Positions 16,033 to 24,011 of a stretch of 34,165 bases of DNA are shown in pieces; the stretch's first letter is position 1; every line of letters begins with the position of its first letter. The stretch is from Clostridia bacterium (lineage in GTDB: Bacteria > Bacillota > Clostridia > Christensenellales > Borkfalkiaceae). The notes under the pieces are model-generated. The model did not search any database. It was not told the DNA's origin and saw only the letters and a list, made by a program, of their open reading frames with translations. The translations under genes were made by a program, and so were the position numbers. The stretch spans positions 1 to 34,165 of the forward strand of contig JAFQJB010000023.1 of assembly GCA_017397305.1 (NCBI GenBank). The letters run 5' to 3'.

Positions 16033-16626
16033 CTATTTGATATTCTTGATAGCGTATGCAATAATCTTTTCTACCCCTACTGCACCCGCTTGTTTTGCCC
16101 CTTTTACTGCCGAAACGCACTCGGTTTTAGTAAACCCTAAACTCATAAGTGCAATGATTGCGTCGTCCATATCGGCATCGTTGACGATTTCTTCAACCGC
16201 ACTATCTTCGCCCTGCTCGGTCATGTCTTGACCGATTTTTTCACGGAGTTCTAGAATAATTCTCTCAGCCGTCTTCTTTCCAAGTCCTTTGACCTTTGAC
16301 AGCCCCTTGACGTCGGACGTGGCGATTTTAATTGCAAGGTCGGATAGTTTCATGCCAGAGAGCACTGTTATACCCATTTTTGGACCAACGCCCGAAACGG
16401 AAATAAGCTTTAGAAACATCGCCTTTTCTTCTAGGCTTTCAAACCCGAACAAAGAAACGCCGTCTTCCCTTACCGCAAGGTAGGTATAAACCTCACCTTT
16501 TTTGTCACTAGCAAGTTTTTGGAATACACTTGCCGAACAAATAATCTCGTAACCAACGCCGTTATTTTCAAGCAAAACAACACCGTCCGTTGCATTCAAT
16601 ACGTTACCTTTAATATATCCTATCAT
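16033..16626 (-). CDS. ruvA: Holliday junction DNA-binding protein RuvA
   Basis: This 197-residue protein has an N-terminal OB fold beginning [10 protein letters not shown]. Two helix-hairpin-helix motifs follow, around [17 protein letters not shown] and [20 protein letters not shown] flexible acidic linker and a C-terminal domain that binds RuvB ([16 protein letters not shown]) complete it. It forms the tetramer that holds the four-way junction. It follows ruvC after eight bases and precedes ruvB by ten. AAGGTGG is the ribosome site. Confidence 0.97.
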   Translation of the reverse strand: MIGYIKGNVLNATDGVVLLENNGVGYEIICSASVFQKLASDKKGEVYTYLAVREDGVSLFGFESLEEKAMFLKLISVSGVGPKMGITVLSGMKLSDLAIKIATSDVKGLSKVKGLGKKTAERIILELREKIGQDMTEQGEDSAVEEIVNDADMDDAIIALMSLGFTKTECVSAVKGAKQAGAVGVEKIIAYAIKNIK

Positions 16627-16634
16627 AATCCACC

Positions 16635-17129
16635 TTAAATGCTAAATAGCCCGCCAAGTTTGTTTGTTTGCGAGTGGCAAAGCGCAACTGCAAGTGCGTC
16701 CGCCGCGTCGTCGGGGCGCGGAATACCCTTTAAGCCGAGCATAGTCTTTACCATGCTTTGAATTTGGTGCTTGTCCGCCCTACCATACCCCGTAAGTGCT
16801 TGTTTTATTTGAAGGGGGGTGTATTCGAAAATCTTTCCGCACTCCTTAACCGCCGTCAACAGCGTTACGCCACGTGCGTGTGCAACGTTGATACCCGTTG
16901 TTACGTTTTTTGCAAAGAACAATTCTTCAATGGCAATTTCGTCCGGCTTAAACTTTTCGATAATTTGTTTAACACCCTTTTCAATCATAGCAAGACGGAC
17001 GGCAAGGTTTTCCTCCTTTGGTGTGGAAACGATGCCGTAATCTACCATTTGCGGTTTGGACCGCTTATCAGTTGAAATTACCCCGTAGCCTAAAGTCGCT
17101 AAGCCAGGGTCAAAGCCTACGATTATCAT
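16635..17129 (-). CDS. ruvC: Crossover junction endodeoxyribonuclease RuvC
   Basis: This 164-residue RNase H-like resolvase cuts Holliday junctions. The catalytic acidic residues are visible: D7 in GFDPGLATLGYG, a glutamate in AIEELFF, and the aspartates of RPDDAADALAVA near the C-terminus. The start MIIVGFDPG matches the family N-terminus exactly, so the ATG at 17129 is secure. No Shine-Dalgarno precedes it. The -10 box of a consensus promoter ends only eight bases before the ATG, so the transcript should start at or within a few bases of it. It heads the ruvCAB-queA-tgt-yajC string. Confidence 0.96.
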   Translation of the reverse strand: MIIVGFDPGLATLGYGVISTDKRSKPQMVDYGIVSTPKEENLAVRLAMIEKGVKQIIEKFKPDEIAIEELFFAKNVTTGINVAHARGVTLLTAVKECGKIFEYTPLQIKQALTGYGRADKHQIQSMVKTMLGLKGIPRPDDAADALAVALCHSQTNKLGGLFSI

Positions 17130-17137
17130 ACGTAATA

Positions 17138-17166
17138 ATTTTACTTTAATTTTGCAAAAAAGTCAA
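17138..17166 (-). promoter_or_regulatory. Promoter of ruvC, apparently leaderless
   Basis: Minus strand: -35 TTGACT (17161-17166), 17-base spacer, -10 TAAAAT (17138-17143). A start site six to eight bases below the -10 would fall at about 17130-17132, directly at the ruvC ATG (17129). Confidence 0.82.
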
Positions 17167-17200
17167 TGGAAAAGGAAATATTATATAAATACTTTATATA

Positions 17201-17236
17201 AAAACAAAAACCGCTCTGCTTTTCAGCAAAGCGGTT
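17201..17236 (-). terminator. Terminator of the HtrA-like protease gene
   Basis: A 12-bp stem (209-220 with 225-236 of the 17 kb region) is complete on the minus strand through one G-U pair. It is followed on the minus strand by TTTTTGTTTTT. It lies just after the protease stop codon. Confidence 0.9.
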
Positions 17237-17248
17237 ATTATTTTTTAC

Positions 17249-18586
17249 CTATCTACCCGTGTCGCAGAAAATAAATTGCTCGGTAATGTTTATTCTTATC
17301 GTGCGCTCTTCATAAGCACCGTCAACCTTTCTTTCAACAACCAGCAAGAAGCTATCACCAACCGAATGGTTTTGCTTTATCTCTGCAAAACAGAGCAAGA
17401 AATCTACGTTGCTTGTAACGGGGATACTTAAATCTTCACCACCACTGGTATATTTTACGGTGGTGATAACGTCGTTTTGGATAAGTCCCGACTTTTCGGC
17501 GTTACTACCCGCAACAACCGACGAAACAATCAAGCAATCTCCATTCGTCTCGGGGTGTTTTGAATTTGTGGTTGTTATACCCAAAATCCATCTTCCCGAA
17601 ACGTAGCCGTAGTTAGACGACGTTTTGGTTGCAATAAGTTGTTTTGCGATTGTGACAAAGCCGTTGTCTTCTTCAGCATAAACGTTCTTGAACGGAATAG
17701 CATAGTTAATGCCGTCGTACACCTCACTACCGCCGTTTGTTATACCTACAAGTTCACCGTAATAGTTGAATAGTCCGCCACCCGAATTGCCGTGGTTTAT
17801 TTGAACGTCGATTTGAACCAAGTTCATATATTGACCTTCAATCAAAACTTCGCGGTCAATATAACTTACGATGCCGTTAGAAACGGTCATTGGCAATTGT
17901 CCACTCGGGTTGCCGACAGCAAAAACGTCTTCACCAAGGCTTAGCGAATAGTTGTCGGGTGCAATCTTGCACTCCACAATATCTCTTGCACTAACGCCCG
18001 TTGCTCCCGTTATATCAAGTTTTAACACGGCGATATCGGCATTTTTATCCCCGCCAACCAAGGTCACTTGTTGGTTGGTATAAATTTCATTTCCTATCAT
18101 ACCGCCAAAAATAAAGTTTTGGTCATAGTCGCTGTCGGTAAAGTTTCTGCCGTTCTTGTCGGGAACGTAAACGTAAAATTCACCAGTAAAGCCGAGCACG
18201 TGCGCACAAGTCAAAATATAAAACTCGTTCTCACTCTCGTTCTTAGTTTCTCCGTCGAGGGTGGAAATATCAACGATAACACCACTGCCACCGCCGTATT
18301 CGATTTCACCATTTTGGTTTTGGTATGGGTATAGTATCGCAACTACCGAGCGGGAAACGTTTGCCACCGCTTTGACGCGGTTATAAACCCTATCCGCCTC
18401 GTCAATCGTGCCGAACTCCACCTTTTCGGTAAGTAGTGAAGAGTTTGGCAACGTAGCCTCGTACCCCGGAACCTTGCCGCTATTTGACGTTCCTCCGTTA
18501 CCTTGAAATAACGAACACCCGCCAACCGACAAGCAAAATAGACTTATTAATAAAAATAAAATAGACTTTCTAAAAAGTTTCTTCAT
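17249..18586 (-). CDS. HtrA/DegP-like trypsin-fold serine protease lipoprotein
   Basis: This 445-residue secreted protease is predicted to be lipid-anchored: signal sequence then lipobox SVGGC with Cys24. The trypsin-type triad is visible as H129 (LTCAHV), D184 (NADIAVLKL) and S268 (NHGNSGGGLF). A PDZ domain covers roughly residues 330-430 (WILGITTTNSKHP, AGSNAEKSGLIQNDVITTV). HtrA proteins degrade or refold damaged exported proteins. It probably acts at the outer face of the membrane. The 18.6 kb region upstream has an extended -10 promoter and, before it, a structured RNA with its own terminator. AGGAGAATTAG precedes the ATG. Confidence 0.9.
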   Translation of the reverse strand: MKKLFRKSILFLLISLFCLSVGGCSLFQGNGGTSNSGKVPGYEATLPNSSLLTEKVEFGTIDEADRVYNRVKAVANVSRSVVAILYPYQNQNGEIEYGGGSGVIVDISTLDGETKNESENEFYILTCAHVLGFTGEFYVYVPDKNGRNFTDSDYDQNFIFGGMIGNEIYTNQQVTLVGGDKNADIAVLKLDITGATGVSARDIVECKIAPDNYSLSLGEDVFAVGNPSGQLPMTVSNGIVSYIDREVLIEGQYMNLVQIDVQINHGNSGGGLFNYYGELVGITNGGSEVYDGINYAIPFKNVYAEEDNGFVTIAKQLIATKTSSNYGYVSGRWILGITTTNSKHPETNGDCLIVSSVVAGSNAEKSGLIQNDVITTVKYTSGGEDLSIPVTSNVDFLLCFAEIKQNHSVGDSFLLVVERKVDGAYEERTIRINITEQFIFCDTGR

Positions 18587-18622
18587 CTAATTCTCCTATG
18601 GTAAGAAATTCTATATAGATAT

Positions 18623-18631
18623 ATTCTATCA
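18623..18631 (-). promoter_or_regulatory. Extended -10 promoter of the protease gene
   Basis: Minus-strand TGATAGAAT (TG-N-TAGAAT), about 35 bases upstream of the start codon. No good -35 box is visible. Confidence 0.55.
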
Positions 18632-18673
18632 CATTTTTATTGAAAATAAATTAATTTTACAAAAATTTTTTAT

Positions 18674-18794
18674 AAAAAAGAAAGAACGGCTAAATAAAGT
18701 CGTTCTTTCCGCTCCAAAGTCAGCCTTTTTGATGGAGCAGAAAGAACTTCTACTGCCGTCAAAGAGGGCTAAAATGGATATTGAAACGGCAGTA
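18674..18794 (-). ncRNA. Structured RNA with alternative terminator and antiterminator helices
   Basis: On the minus strand, hairpin TACTGCCGT/ACGGCAGTA (18786-18794 with 18751-18759) has a 26-base loop. Next, GTTCTTTCTGCTCCA (18747-18733) can pair with TGGAGCGGAAAGAAC (18716-18702); one position is a U-G pair on this strand and a C-A mismatch on the other. GAAAGAACG at 18709-18701 can instead pair with CGTTCTTTC at 18688-18680, followed by TTTTTT (18679-18674), a Rho-independent terminator. The two helices share GAAAGAAC and exclude each other. It ends before the protease promoter, so it may be a free small RNA or a leader. No ORF is visible in it. Confidence 0.6.
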
Positions 18795-18901
18795 AACAAC
18801 GTAATTTTACGGATAATTGGTATTACAAGACTAAAAATTAAACAAATTTATAATGGTTTTTGATAAACTATTAAGTTATTGTTCTAACTTTTGCCTTAAG
18901 T

Positions 18902-18952
18902 AAAATCACCTTACCGCCGACAACATTAAGTATAGGCAAGCAAGGTGATTTT
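18902..18952 (-). terminator. Hairpin after the InlB-repeat lipoprotein gene
   Basis: An 11-bp stem AAAATCACCTT/AAGGTGATTTT encloses a 29-base loop, extended inside by GCC/GGC. The T-run is short, so it is probably a weak terminator for the lipoprotein gene or the 5' end of the neighbouring structured RNA. Confidence 0.55.
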
Positions 18953-19004
18953 ATACACGATTATTAAAAATTTTTTTGTTTTTTGATTTTTATAAGTTGC
19001 TCAA

Positions 19005-21521
19005 TTAACTTATAAGCGAATATCTTGCCTCTATGTTAATGCTTTCGTTAGGCATTATGTAAGTCATTTCCAGAGCGTTTCCAATACAAGTTTCGCCAAT
19101 ATACCAACCATCAAACGTATATCCTTCTTTTAGGTCGGTCTTAAGTGTTATAACCTCTCCCTCATGATAGTGACCATCAACACAATTTATTGACACCGGG
19201 CTATCTGCACTATTACCTTCAAGTTTTATTCTGAAACGGAAAATTTCGTCGCTTGCCGACTCGGGACAAGCACCCAAACCATCACTATTTGATGGTCCTA
19301 AATAATAAACTTCTATTCTTATAATGTCTCCTCTCTTTAAGTTTACTCTCAAATTTTGGTTTATCGCAGTATCATCATAAGTATCACACGAACTTAATGC
19401 TTTATTATACAATATTTCGTTTGTCGTTTCGTTTACAATTTTAACGCTTGCGTTTATATGGAAATGACTACCTCTGCCATATCTATAAGCTTGCATTTGA
19501 AGGTGAATTGACTGGTCGTAGTCAGCCGAGTAATAATATACTTTTCTACTATTATATGAGGTATAATCAATCAAATCGCTTATACTGTTTCCATTGTGAG
19601 CGTAAGTTCTAGTATCATCGGCATAGTAAGGTTCGTCAACATTTTGCCACTTTGCATACAAAGTTATATCGCCGTTAACAACCATCTTACCAAACTCAAA
19701 CGGAAGAGTATACTCCTTATCCATATACCAACCCGTTACAACTTTTAGCCCATTCTCTATTTTTTCTGGCGGGACTAACGGTTTTTTAGAATTAACCGTC
19801 TGCGTCTTTATAAAACTCCCTCCTAAACAGTAATCATAAGTAACCACATAGCCTTCAGTCAAATCACCCGCCTCGGCTATATTTTGGGTAATGCTTAACT
19901 TGTTTTCTGTGTAAGTCGCAATATATCTTGCCGATTCCCCACTTAGCTTAAGTTTAAATATGTTATCTTCGGTAATAAGCTCGGTTTTTGTAGTGTTAAA
20001 TGGAAGAATGTACCAGCCGACAAACTTATGTCCTGGGAAAACCTGTGCTACAAACTCAACCTCTTGTCCAACGTAAAGCATTTCTGGTAGAAGGATGGTT
20101 CCTGCACTTTTGATATTTTGAGAAATATTTATTCTATTTCTTATGTACCTTGCCTGATAAGTTTCAACTTTATTGTTTGAAACGGGCTTGACGTCTATAT
20201 CAACATTAAAATCATGTGTTAAAAATTTGTCGCCTAAATACCACCCATCAAACAAATACTTTTCTAGGGGTTTTGCTGTTAACGTATAACTTTTATATGA
20301 TAAACAAAAATCGGTAGGCAACTCTAATAGTGAATTATCAACCACTGTAGAGTAATCAACCTTAACTGCTTCAACACTGATTGGACAAACGTCAAATCTT
20401 GCGTATACGCTAAAACTTGCCTCGCCCATTACATGATTTAACGTAAATTGGTCGGACACCTTCTCCCCATTAGCATACCAACCATTGAAAGTATACCCCT
20501 CGTTAACAGTAGCGGTTAAAGTAAACGTGTCACCAGGCTTTGCAATCTGTCCGTTGTACGTTTGGCTTATCGTCCCACCGTCTTTTTGATTAGTAACACC
20601 GCTAGTAAATCTATAAGGGAAATATATAGCAACCAAATGCAAATCTTCTGCAGGCATTTCCATGTTAATGGTCGTTGCTGAGCCAATTATATTTTCTTTA
20701 TTCAACCCGTTTCTCAATTCTGAGAAAAAATCACTTCCTATTTGATAATATTCTGTGTCTTTAACATTATACCAGCACAAAAATTTGTAATCTGAAGGAA
20801 TATTTACCGAAAATTGTACTCTAGAGCCATATAATGCCTCGTATGAACTAGTTGAAATAAACTTTGTGTATTTGGTTATATACTCAGCATCACTATACCC
20901 TTCATAACTATAGGTGTTAATGGTATAATAATTGACATTCCAAACTGCAACAAAGTTTTTATCCTCCTCACCTACGCGAAAACTTGTTTGCTGGTTTTTC
21001 TTGCCGTGCTCGTAAACAAATTCATCGCCGAGTTTCCAACCGACGAAGGTGTTGCCTTCTTTTTCAGGAATAGGATAAGTTAGGTAACCGCCACTAATTC
21101 TAGAAACAACATACTTCCCATCTTTTTGAGCGAACTCCTCTTCAACAATTTTTCCGCTCGCTGCATCAAAACTTAAATAATAAAGTTTCTCAAAACACGC
21201 GTAATATTTGTCAACGTGCGACAAGGAAATAGGCAAGCGACCAACAATCTCTCCGTTTTCGTTAATTTCAGTCTTTATTTGATGATGCGCAGAATCCCTA
21301 TCCTCATCGCTAAACCAGCCCATAAATTCATAGCCTTCTTTATAAGGGTCTTCGGGTAAATCTATGTAAGTATCTGATTCGACCTCTATTTTCGCATATT
21401 CTTTACCATCAACGTAAAGTTTAACTTTGTCTTTAGAAAAACATGCAGTCAATAATACTGCCATTATCGAAAGCAATAGTATACTTGTCAACGTTAAGGC
21501 TTTTCTCAAAGTTTTTTTCAC
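19005..21521 (-). CDS. Surface lipoprotein with InlB B-repeat-like (GW-rich) modules
   Basis: From GTG at 21521 (AGGAGGGG four bases upstream) this is 838 residues. The signal sequence ends in lipobox LLTAC with Cys27. An earlier ATG at 21557 has no ribosome site. At least eight modules carry the InlB B-repeat/Flg_new signature, a beta-grasp unit ending in G-x-x-F-x-G-W-Y: GYEFMGWFSDE, GNTFVGWKLGDE, GYTFNGWYANGE, KYLFDGWYLGDK, GHKFVGWYILP, KVVTGWYMDKE and GYTFDGWYIGET. A different domain of about 110 residues (YYSADYDQSIHLQMQ onward) sits before the last repeat. Such proteins are cell-surface and often adhesive; the ligand is unknown. It is a single-gene unit with its own promoter. Confidence 0.88.
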   Translation of the reverse strand: MKKTLRKALTLTSILLLSIMAVLLTACFSKDKVKLYVDGKEYAKIEVESDTYIDLPEDPYKEGYEFMGWFSDEDRDSAHHQIKTEINENGEIVGRLPISLSHVDKYYACFEKLYYLSFDAASGKIVEEEFAQKDGKYVVSRISGGYLTYPIPEKEGNTFVGWKLGDEFVYEHGKKNQQTSFRVGEEDKNFVAVWNVNYYTINTYSYEGYSDAEYITKYTKFISTSSYEALYGSRVQFSVNIPSDYKFLCWYNVKDTEYYQIGSDFFSELRNGLNKENIIGSATTINMEMPAEDLHLVAIYFPYRFTSGVTNQKDGGTISQTYNGQIAKPGDTFTLTATVNEGYTFNGWYANGEKVSDQFTLNHVMGEASFSVYARFDVCPISVEAVKVDYSTVVDNSLLELPTDFCLSYKSYTLTAKPLEKYLFDGWYLGDKFLTHDFNVDIDVKPVSNNKVETYQARYIRNRINISQNIKSAGTILLPEMLYVGQEVEFVAQVFPGHKFVGWYILPFNTTKTELITEDNIFKLKLSGESARYIATYTENKLSITQNIAEAGDLTEGYVVTYDYCLGGSFIKTQTVNSKKPLVPPEKIENGLKVVTGWYMDKEYTLPFEFGKMVVNGDITLYAKWQNVDEPYYADDTRTYAHNGNSISDLIDYTSYNSRKVYYYSADYDQSIHLQMQAYRYGRGSHFHINASVKIVNETTNEILYNKALSSCDTYDDTAINQNLRVNLKRGDIIRIEVYYLGPSNSDGLGACPESASDEIFRFRIKLEGNSADSPVSINCVDGHYHEGEVITLKTDLKEGYTFDGWYIGETCIGNALEMTYIMPNESINIEARYSLIS

Positions 21522-21561
21522 AAAACCCCTCCTAAAATGATTTAAATGGTTTGGCAATTAA

Positions 21562-21590
21562 AGTATATCACAATAAGAATAAATTTGCAA
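21562..21590 (-). promoter_or_regulatory. Promoter of the InlB-repeat lipoprotein gene
   Basis: Minus strand: -35 TTGCAA (21585-21590), 17-base spacer ending TGTGA, -10 TATACT (21562-21567), with an extended TG motif. Confidence 0.88.
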
Positions 21591-21603
21591 TGATTTTATT
21601 TAA

Positions 21604-21633
21604 AACAAAAAACCGCCGAAAATTCGGTGGTTT
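21604..21633. terminator. Terminator after yebC and structured element C
   Basis: An 11-bp stem (610-620 with 623-633 of the 21 kb region) around AA. The minus strand has the better tail (TTTTTTGTTTT) and one A-C mismatch; the plus strand has a G-U there. It separates the yebC region from the lipoprotein promoter. Confidence 0.75.
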
Positions 21634-21661
21634 AAGTTTGTTTTGATAGTATCTTAGCGAA

Positions 21662-21739
21662 TAAGTTAACGACGCCACACGACGCAAAAATGCCTTTAAT
21701 AAAGGTTTACAAGCAGTGTGGCTAGGCTAACTGTTAGCC
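21662..21739. repeat. Degenerate or permuted relative of the structured element
   Basis: AGTTAACGACGCCACACGAC near 21664-21683, and the bases that follow, resemble the 3' part of copy A (GTTAAC..GATGCCACGCGACGCAAATA). GCCACAC (674-680) pairs with GTGTGGC (716-722) downstream, and GGCTAAC-T-GTTAGCC (725-739) is a palindrome. The 3'-type part precedes the 5'-type part, as at the junction of two tandem units. Confidence 0.4.
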
Positions 21740-21756
21740 CATTTTAAGACAAGGAT

Positions 21757-21846
21757 GCGAGTTGCAGTAGGCTCGCGAAGTGTTTTGGGTGAGATAAACC
21801 TTGTTGGTTATCGAAGTCAAAACACTAAGAAGAAACGACCTGCAAC
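21757..21846. ncRNA. Structured element, copy C
   Basis: GCGAG (757-761) and CTCGC (772-776) can form a hairpin whose loop TTGCAG (762-767) also pairs with CTGCAA (840-845), which would be a pseudoknot. Helix AGTGTTTTG (779-787) with CAAAACACT (818-826) encloses the core GGTGAGAT-A-AACC-TTGTT-GGTTATCGAAGTC. The helix sequences differ from copies A and B but pair fully. The trailing AGAAACGA matches copy A. It lies just past the yebC stop codon. Confidence 0.6.
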
Positions 21847-21866
21847 GAAGTATATTTGGCTTAAAA

Positions 21867-22604
21867 TTATTCTTCTGTTTCGTCGGGAAGGTCCACGTTA
21901 TGATATACGTTTTGTACGTCATCCAAATCTTCTAATGCGTCAACGAGTCTTTGGAATTTTGCAAGGTCGTCACCAGTTAAAGTGATTTTGTTTTGGGGAA
22001 CCATTTCCACTTGTGCTTCAAAGAAGTTAAGTCCTTTTTCTTCCAAATACTTTCTAACAGCCGAGAAGTTTGCGGGGGCGGTATGAACGATAAACGCGTC
22101 GTCTTCAGCGATAAAGTCGTCCGCACCAGCATCTAGTGCATATTCCATAACAACGTCTTCTTCAAGGTCGGCAGTTCTTTCAATAACGATAACACCGAGG
22201 TTAGTGAAGGTGAAAGAAACGCAACCGCTGTTACCCATTGAACCGCCGTGCTTTCTCATAGCGGTACGTACGTAGTCAACGGTACGGTTTTTGTTGTCGG
22301 TAAGTGCGTTGATAATAAGCGCGCTACCAGCGGGGCCGTAACCTTCGTAAGTCAATTCTTCATAGTTGTCACTAGAAAGTTCGCCAGCAGCCTTTGCGAT
22401 ACATCTTTTGATGTTTTCATTGGGCATGTTAACGGCTTTTGCTTTAGCGATAGCATCGGCAAGCTTGCTGTTAGTATCGGGGTCGGGGTTAGATTTTGCA
22501 GCAACGGCAATTTCCCTACCTACTTTTGTAAATATTTTACCTTTTGCAGCATCGGTTTTTGCCTTTTTAGCGGCGATATTGGCTGCATGAGAGTGTCCTG
22601 ACAT
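21867..22604 (-). CDS. yebC: YebC/TACO1-family translation or transcription regulator
   Basis: This 245-residue cytosolic protein begins at ATG 22604 (MSGHSHAANIAAKK) with AAGGAG six bases upstream; a start at 22673 would run into the upstream gene. Family blocks are clear: KIFTKVGREIAVAAK, NIKRCIAKAAGE, YEGYGPAGSALIINALTDNKNRT, GNSGCVSFTF and the acidic C-terminus VQNVYHNVDLPDE. YebC proteins have been described as DNA-binding regulators and, more recently, as ribosome-associated factors that help translate proline-rich stretches. It is the last gene after infC-rpmI-rplT and the methyltransferase, which fits a translation role. Confidence 0.96.
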   Translation of the reverse strand: MSGHSHAANIAAKKAKTDAAKGKIFTKVGREIAVAAKSNPDPDTNSKLADAIAKAKAVNMPNENIKRCIAKAAGELSSDNYEELTYEGYGPAGSALIINALTDNKNRTVDYVRTAMRKHGGSMGNSGCVSFTFTNLGVIVIERTADLEEDVVMEYALDAGADDFIAEDDAFIVHTAPANFSAVRKYLEEKGLNFFEAQVEMVPQNKITLTGDDLAKFQRLVDALEDLDDVQNVYHNVDLPDETEE

Positions 22605-22614
22605 AATATTCTCC

Positions 22615-23355
22615 TTATTTTTGCTTGCGGTTTTTAAGGTTATACATAAGTATACCCGCAGAAACGCCAGCATTCAAACTTTCCATACCGTTTTCCATAG
22701 GAATTTTAACGGTAAAATTAGCAATCTTTTTGATTTCTTCCGAAACGCCATGCCCCTCGTTACCAATAACAAGGCACACGTCGGTTTTTGCACTATACTC
22801 GAAAACGTTTTCGCCGTTCATATCGGCAACGCAAATAGGTAGGTCAATGCAAGCGAGCAAGTCTTGTATCTTGCCCCTCATAACGCGCACGTGGAATATC
22901 CCACTCATACTCGTCCTAACCGCCTTTTGCGAATATGCATCGGCACAAGTTTCGGTAAGGTAGACGTCGTTATAACCGCTTGCGGCAGCCGTCCTTATAA
23001 TTGCGCCCACGTTTGCGGGGTCAGAAACACCATCAAGAAGCAAGCAACTGCCTTTAGGTGCTTGTACGGGGGTTTGGGGCTTTTCCACCACGGCTAGAGC
23101 GCCTTGGGGCGAAACCTCTTCACTCACCGACTTAAACACCTCGTCAGTCACCACTTGCACGTCCACCCCAGCCACACAAAGCGATTGCACGGCTTTTTCG
23201 GTGCAAATAATCACCTTTACGGGCATGGAAAGACCAACGGCTTCGTTGACGGGTTTTATCCCCTCAACCACGAACAAATTAAGTCTATCCCTAAACTTTT
23301 TGTCCGCAAGCGAGCGTATTTCTTTTATCAATGCGTTTTGTTTGGAAGTTATCAT
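22615..23355 (-). CDS. TrmH/SpoU-family RNA 2'-O-methyltransferase
   Basis: This 246-residue SAM-dependent enzyme has the SpoU knot. Motif 1 is DPANVGAIIRTAAASG, motif 2 is CLVIGNEGHGVS and motif 3 is IPMENGMESLNAGVSAGILMY. An N-terminal substrate-binding domain of about 95 residues (SKQNALIKEIRSLADKKFRDRLNLFVVEG) resembles RlmB and TsnR rather than the shorter TrmL. The target, probably a 23S rRNA nucleotide, cannot be fixed from sequence. It lies between rplT and yebC. Only a weak ribosome site (GGAT) is present, and a 10-bp hairpin lies just upstream. Confidence 0.92.
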   Translation of the reverse strand: MITSKQNALIKEIRSLADKKFRDRLNLFVVEGIKPVNEAVGLSMPVKVIICTEKAVQSLCVAGVDVQVVTDEVFKSVSEEVSPQGALAVVEKPQTPVQAPKGSCLLLDGVSDPANVGAIIRTAAASGYNDVYLTETCADAYSQKAVRTSMSGIFHVRVMRGKIQDLLACIDLPICVADMNGENVFEYSAKTDVCLVIGNEGHGVSEEIKKIANFTVKIPMENGMESLNAGVSAGILMYNLKNRKQK

Positions 23356-23365
23356 TTTTATCCAA

Positions 23366-23398
23366 ATAAAGCCTAACTTGTAAAAAGATAGGCTTTAT
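23366..23398 (-). terminator. Hairpin between rplT and the methyltransferase gene
   Basis: A 10-bp perfect stem ATAAAGCCTA/TAGGCTTTAT with a 13-base loop. The minus-strand tail is only TTTATTTGG and runs into the next gene's leader. It may be a weak terminator that lowers expression below the ribosomal genes. Confidence 0.5.
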
Positions 23399-23409
23399 AG
23401 ACGTTTTTA

Positions 23410-23760
23410 TTAGATGTTAGCTTTTGCTTTTTCGCAAAGTGCGGTGAAAGCTGCGGGGTCTGAAACAGCGATTTCAGCAAGAACCTTTCTGTTGAGGTCG
23501 ATGCCAGCCTTTTTCAAGCCGAACATGAACTTGCTGTAAGAAAGACCGTTAAGTCTGGTTGCAGCGTTAATTCTTGCAATCCACAAAGAACGGAAATCTC
23601 TTTTCTTAGCCTTTCTACCAACGTATGCATAGAGTTGAGCCTTCATAACGGCTTCTCTTGCTACTCTATATCTCTTACTTCTTCCGCCAAAGTAACCCTT
23701 AGCGAGTTTTAATATTTTTCTACGCTTCTTTACAGCGTTAACAGCTCTTTTAATACGCAT
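23410..23760 (-). CDS. rplT: 50S ribosomal protein L20
   Basis: 116 residues, the normal length. It has the typical RNA-binding N-terminus ([24 protein letters not shown]) and the conserved [34 protein letters not shown]20 binds 23S rRNA early in 50S assembly and in Firmicutes represses its own operon by binding the infC leader. It is the third gene of infC-rpmI-rplT. AAAGGAG precedes the ATG. Confidence 0.98.
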   Translation of the reverse strand: MRIKRAVNAVKKRRKILKLAKGYFGGRSKRYRVAREAVMKAQLYAYVGRKAKKRDFRSLWIARINAATRLNGLSYSKFMFGLKKAGIDLNRKVLAEIAVSDPAAFTALCEKAKANI

Positions 23761-23778
23761 AATTAATTCTCCTTTCTA

Positions 23779-23976
23779 TTACTTATTGTAAATAAGCGTC
23801 TTTACAGTCTTTTCTTGTGTTGCATCTACGTATGCACCTGCACACAAATTGTTCTTTCTCTTTCTGTCTTTCTTGGTAAGAATGTGGTTCTTGCCAGAGC
23901 AAGCTCTTTTAACCTTGCCCGTCGCGGTTACGTTGAAACGCTTTTTAGCCGCGCTTTTAGTTTTCATTTTAGGCAT
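23779..23976 (-). CDS. rpmI: 50S ribosomal protein L35
   Basis: 65 residues, very basic, with the family start [21 protein letters not shown] and the motif [15 protein letters not shown]. It is a late-assembly 50S protein that lies between infC and rplT with short gaps, as in most bacteria. Confidence 0.98.
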   Translation of the reverse strand: MPKMKTKSAAKKRFNVTATGKVKRACSGKNHILTKKDRKRKNNLCAGAYVDATQEKTVKTLIYNK

Positions 23977-24011
23977 AATTTTACCCTCCGTTAGTTTTTT
24001 ATAATTTTAAG

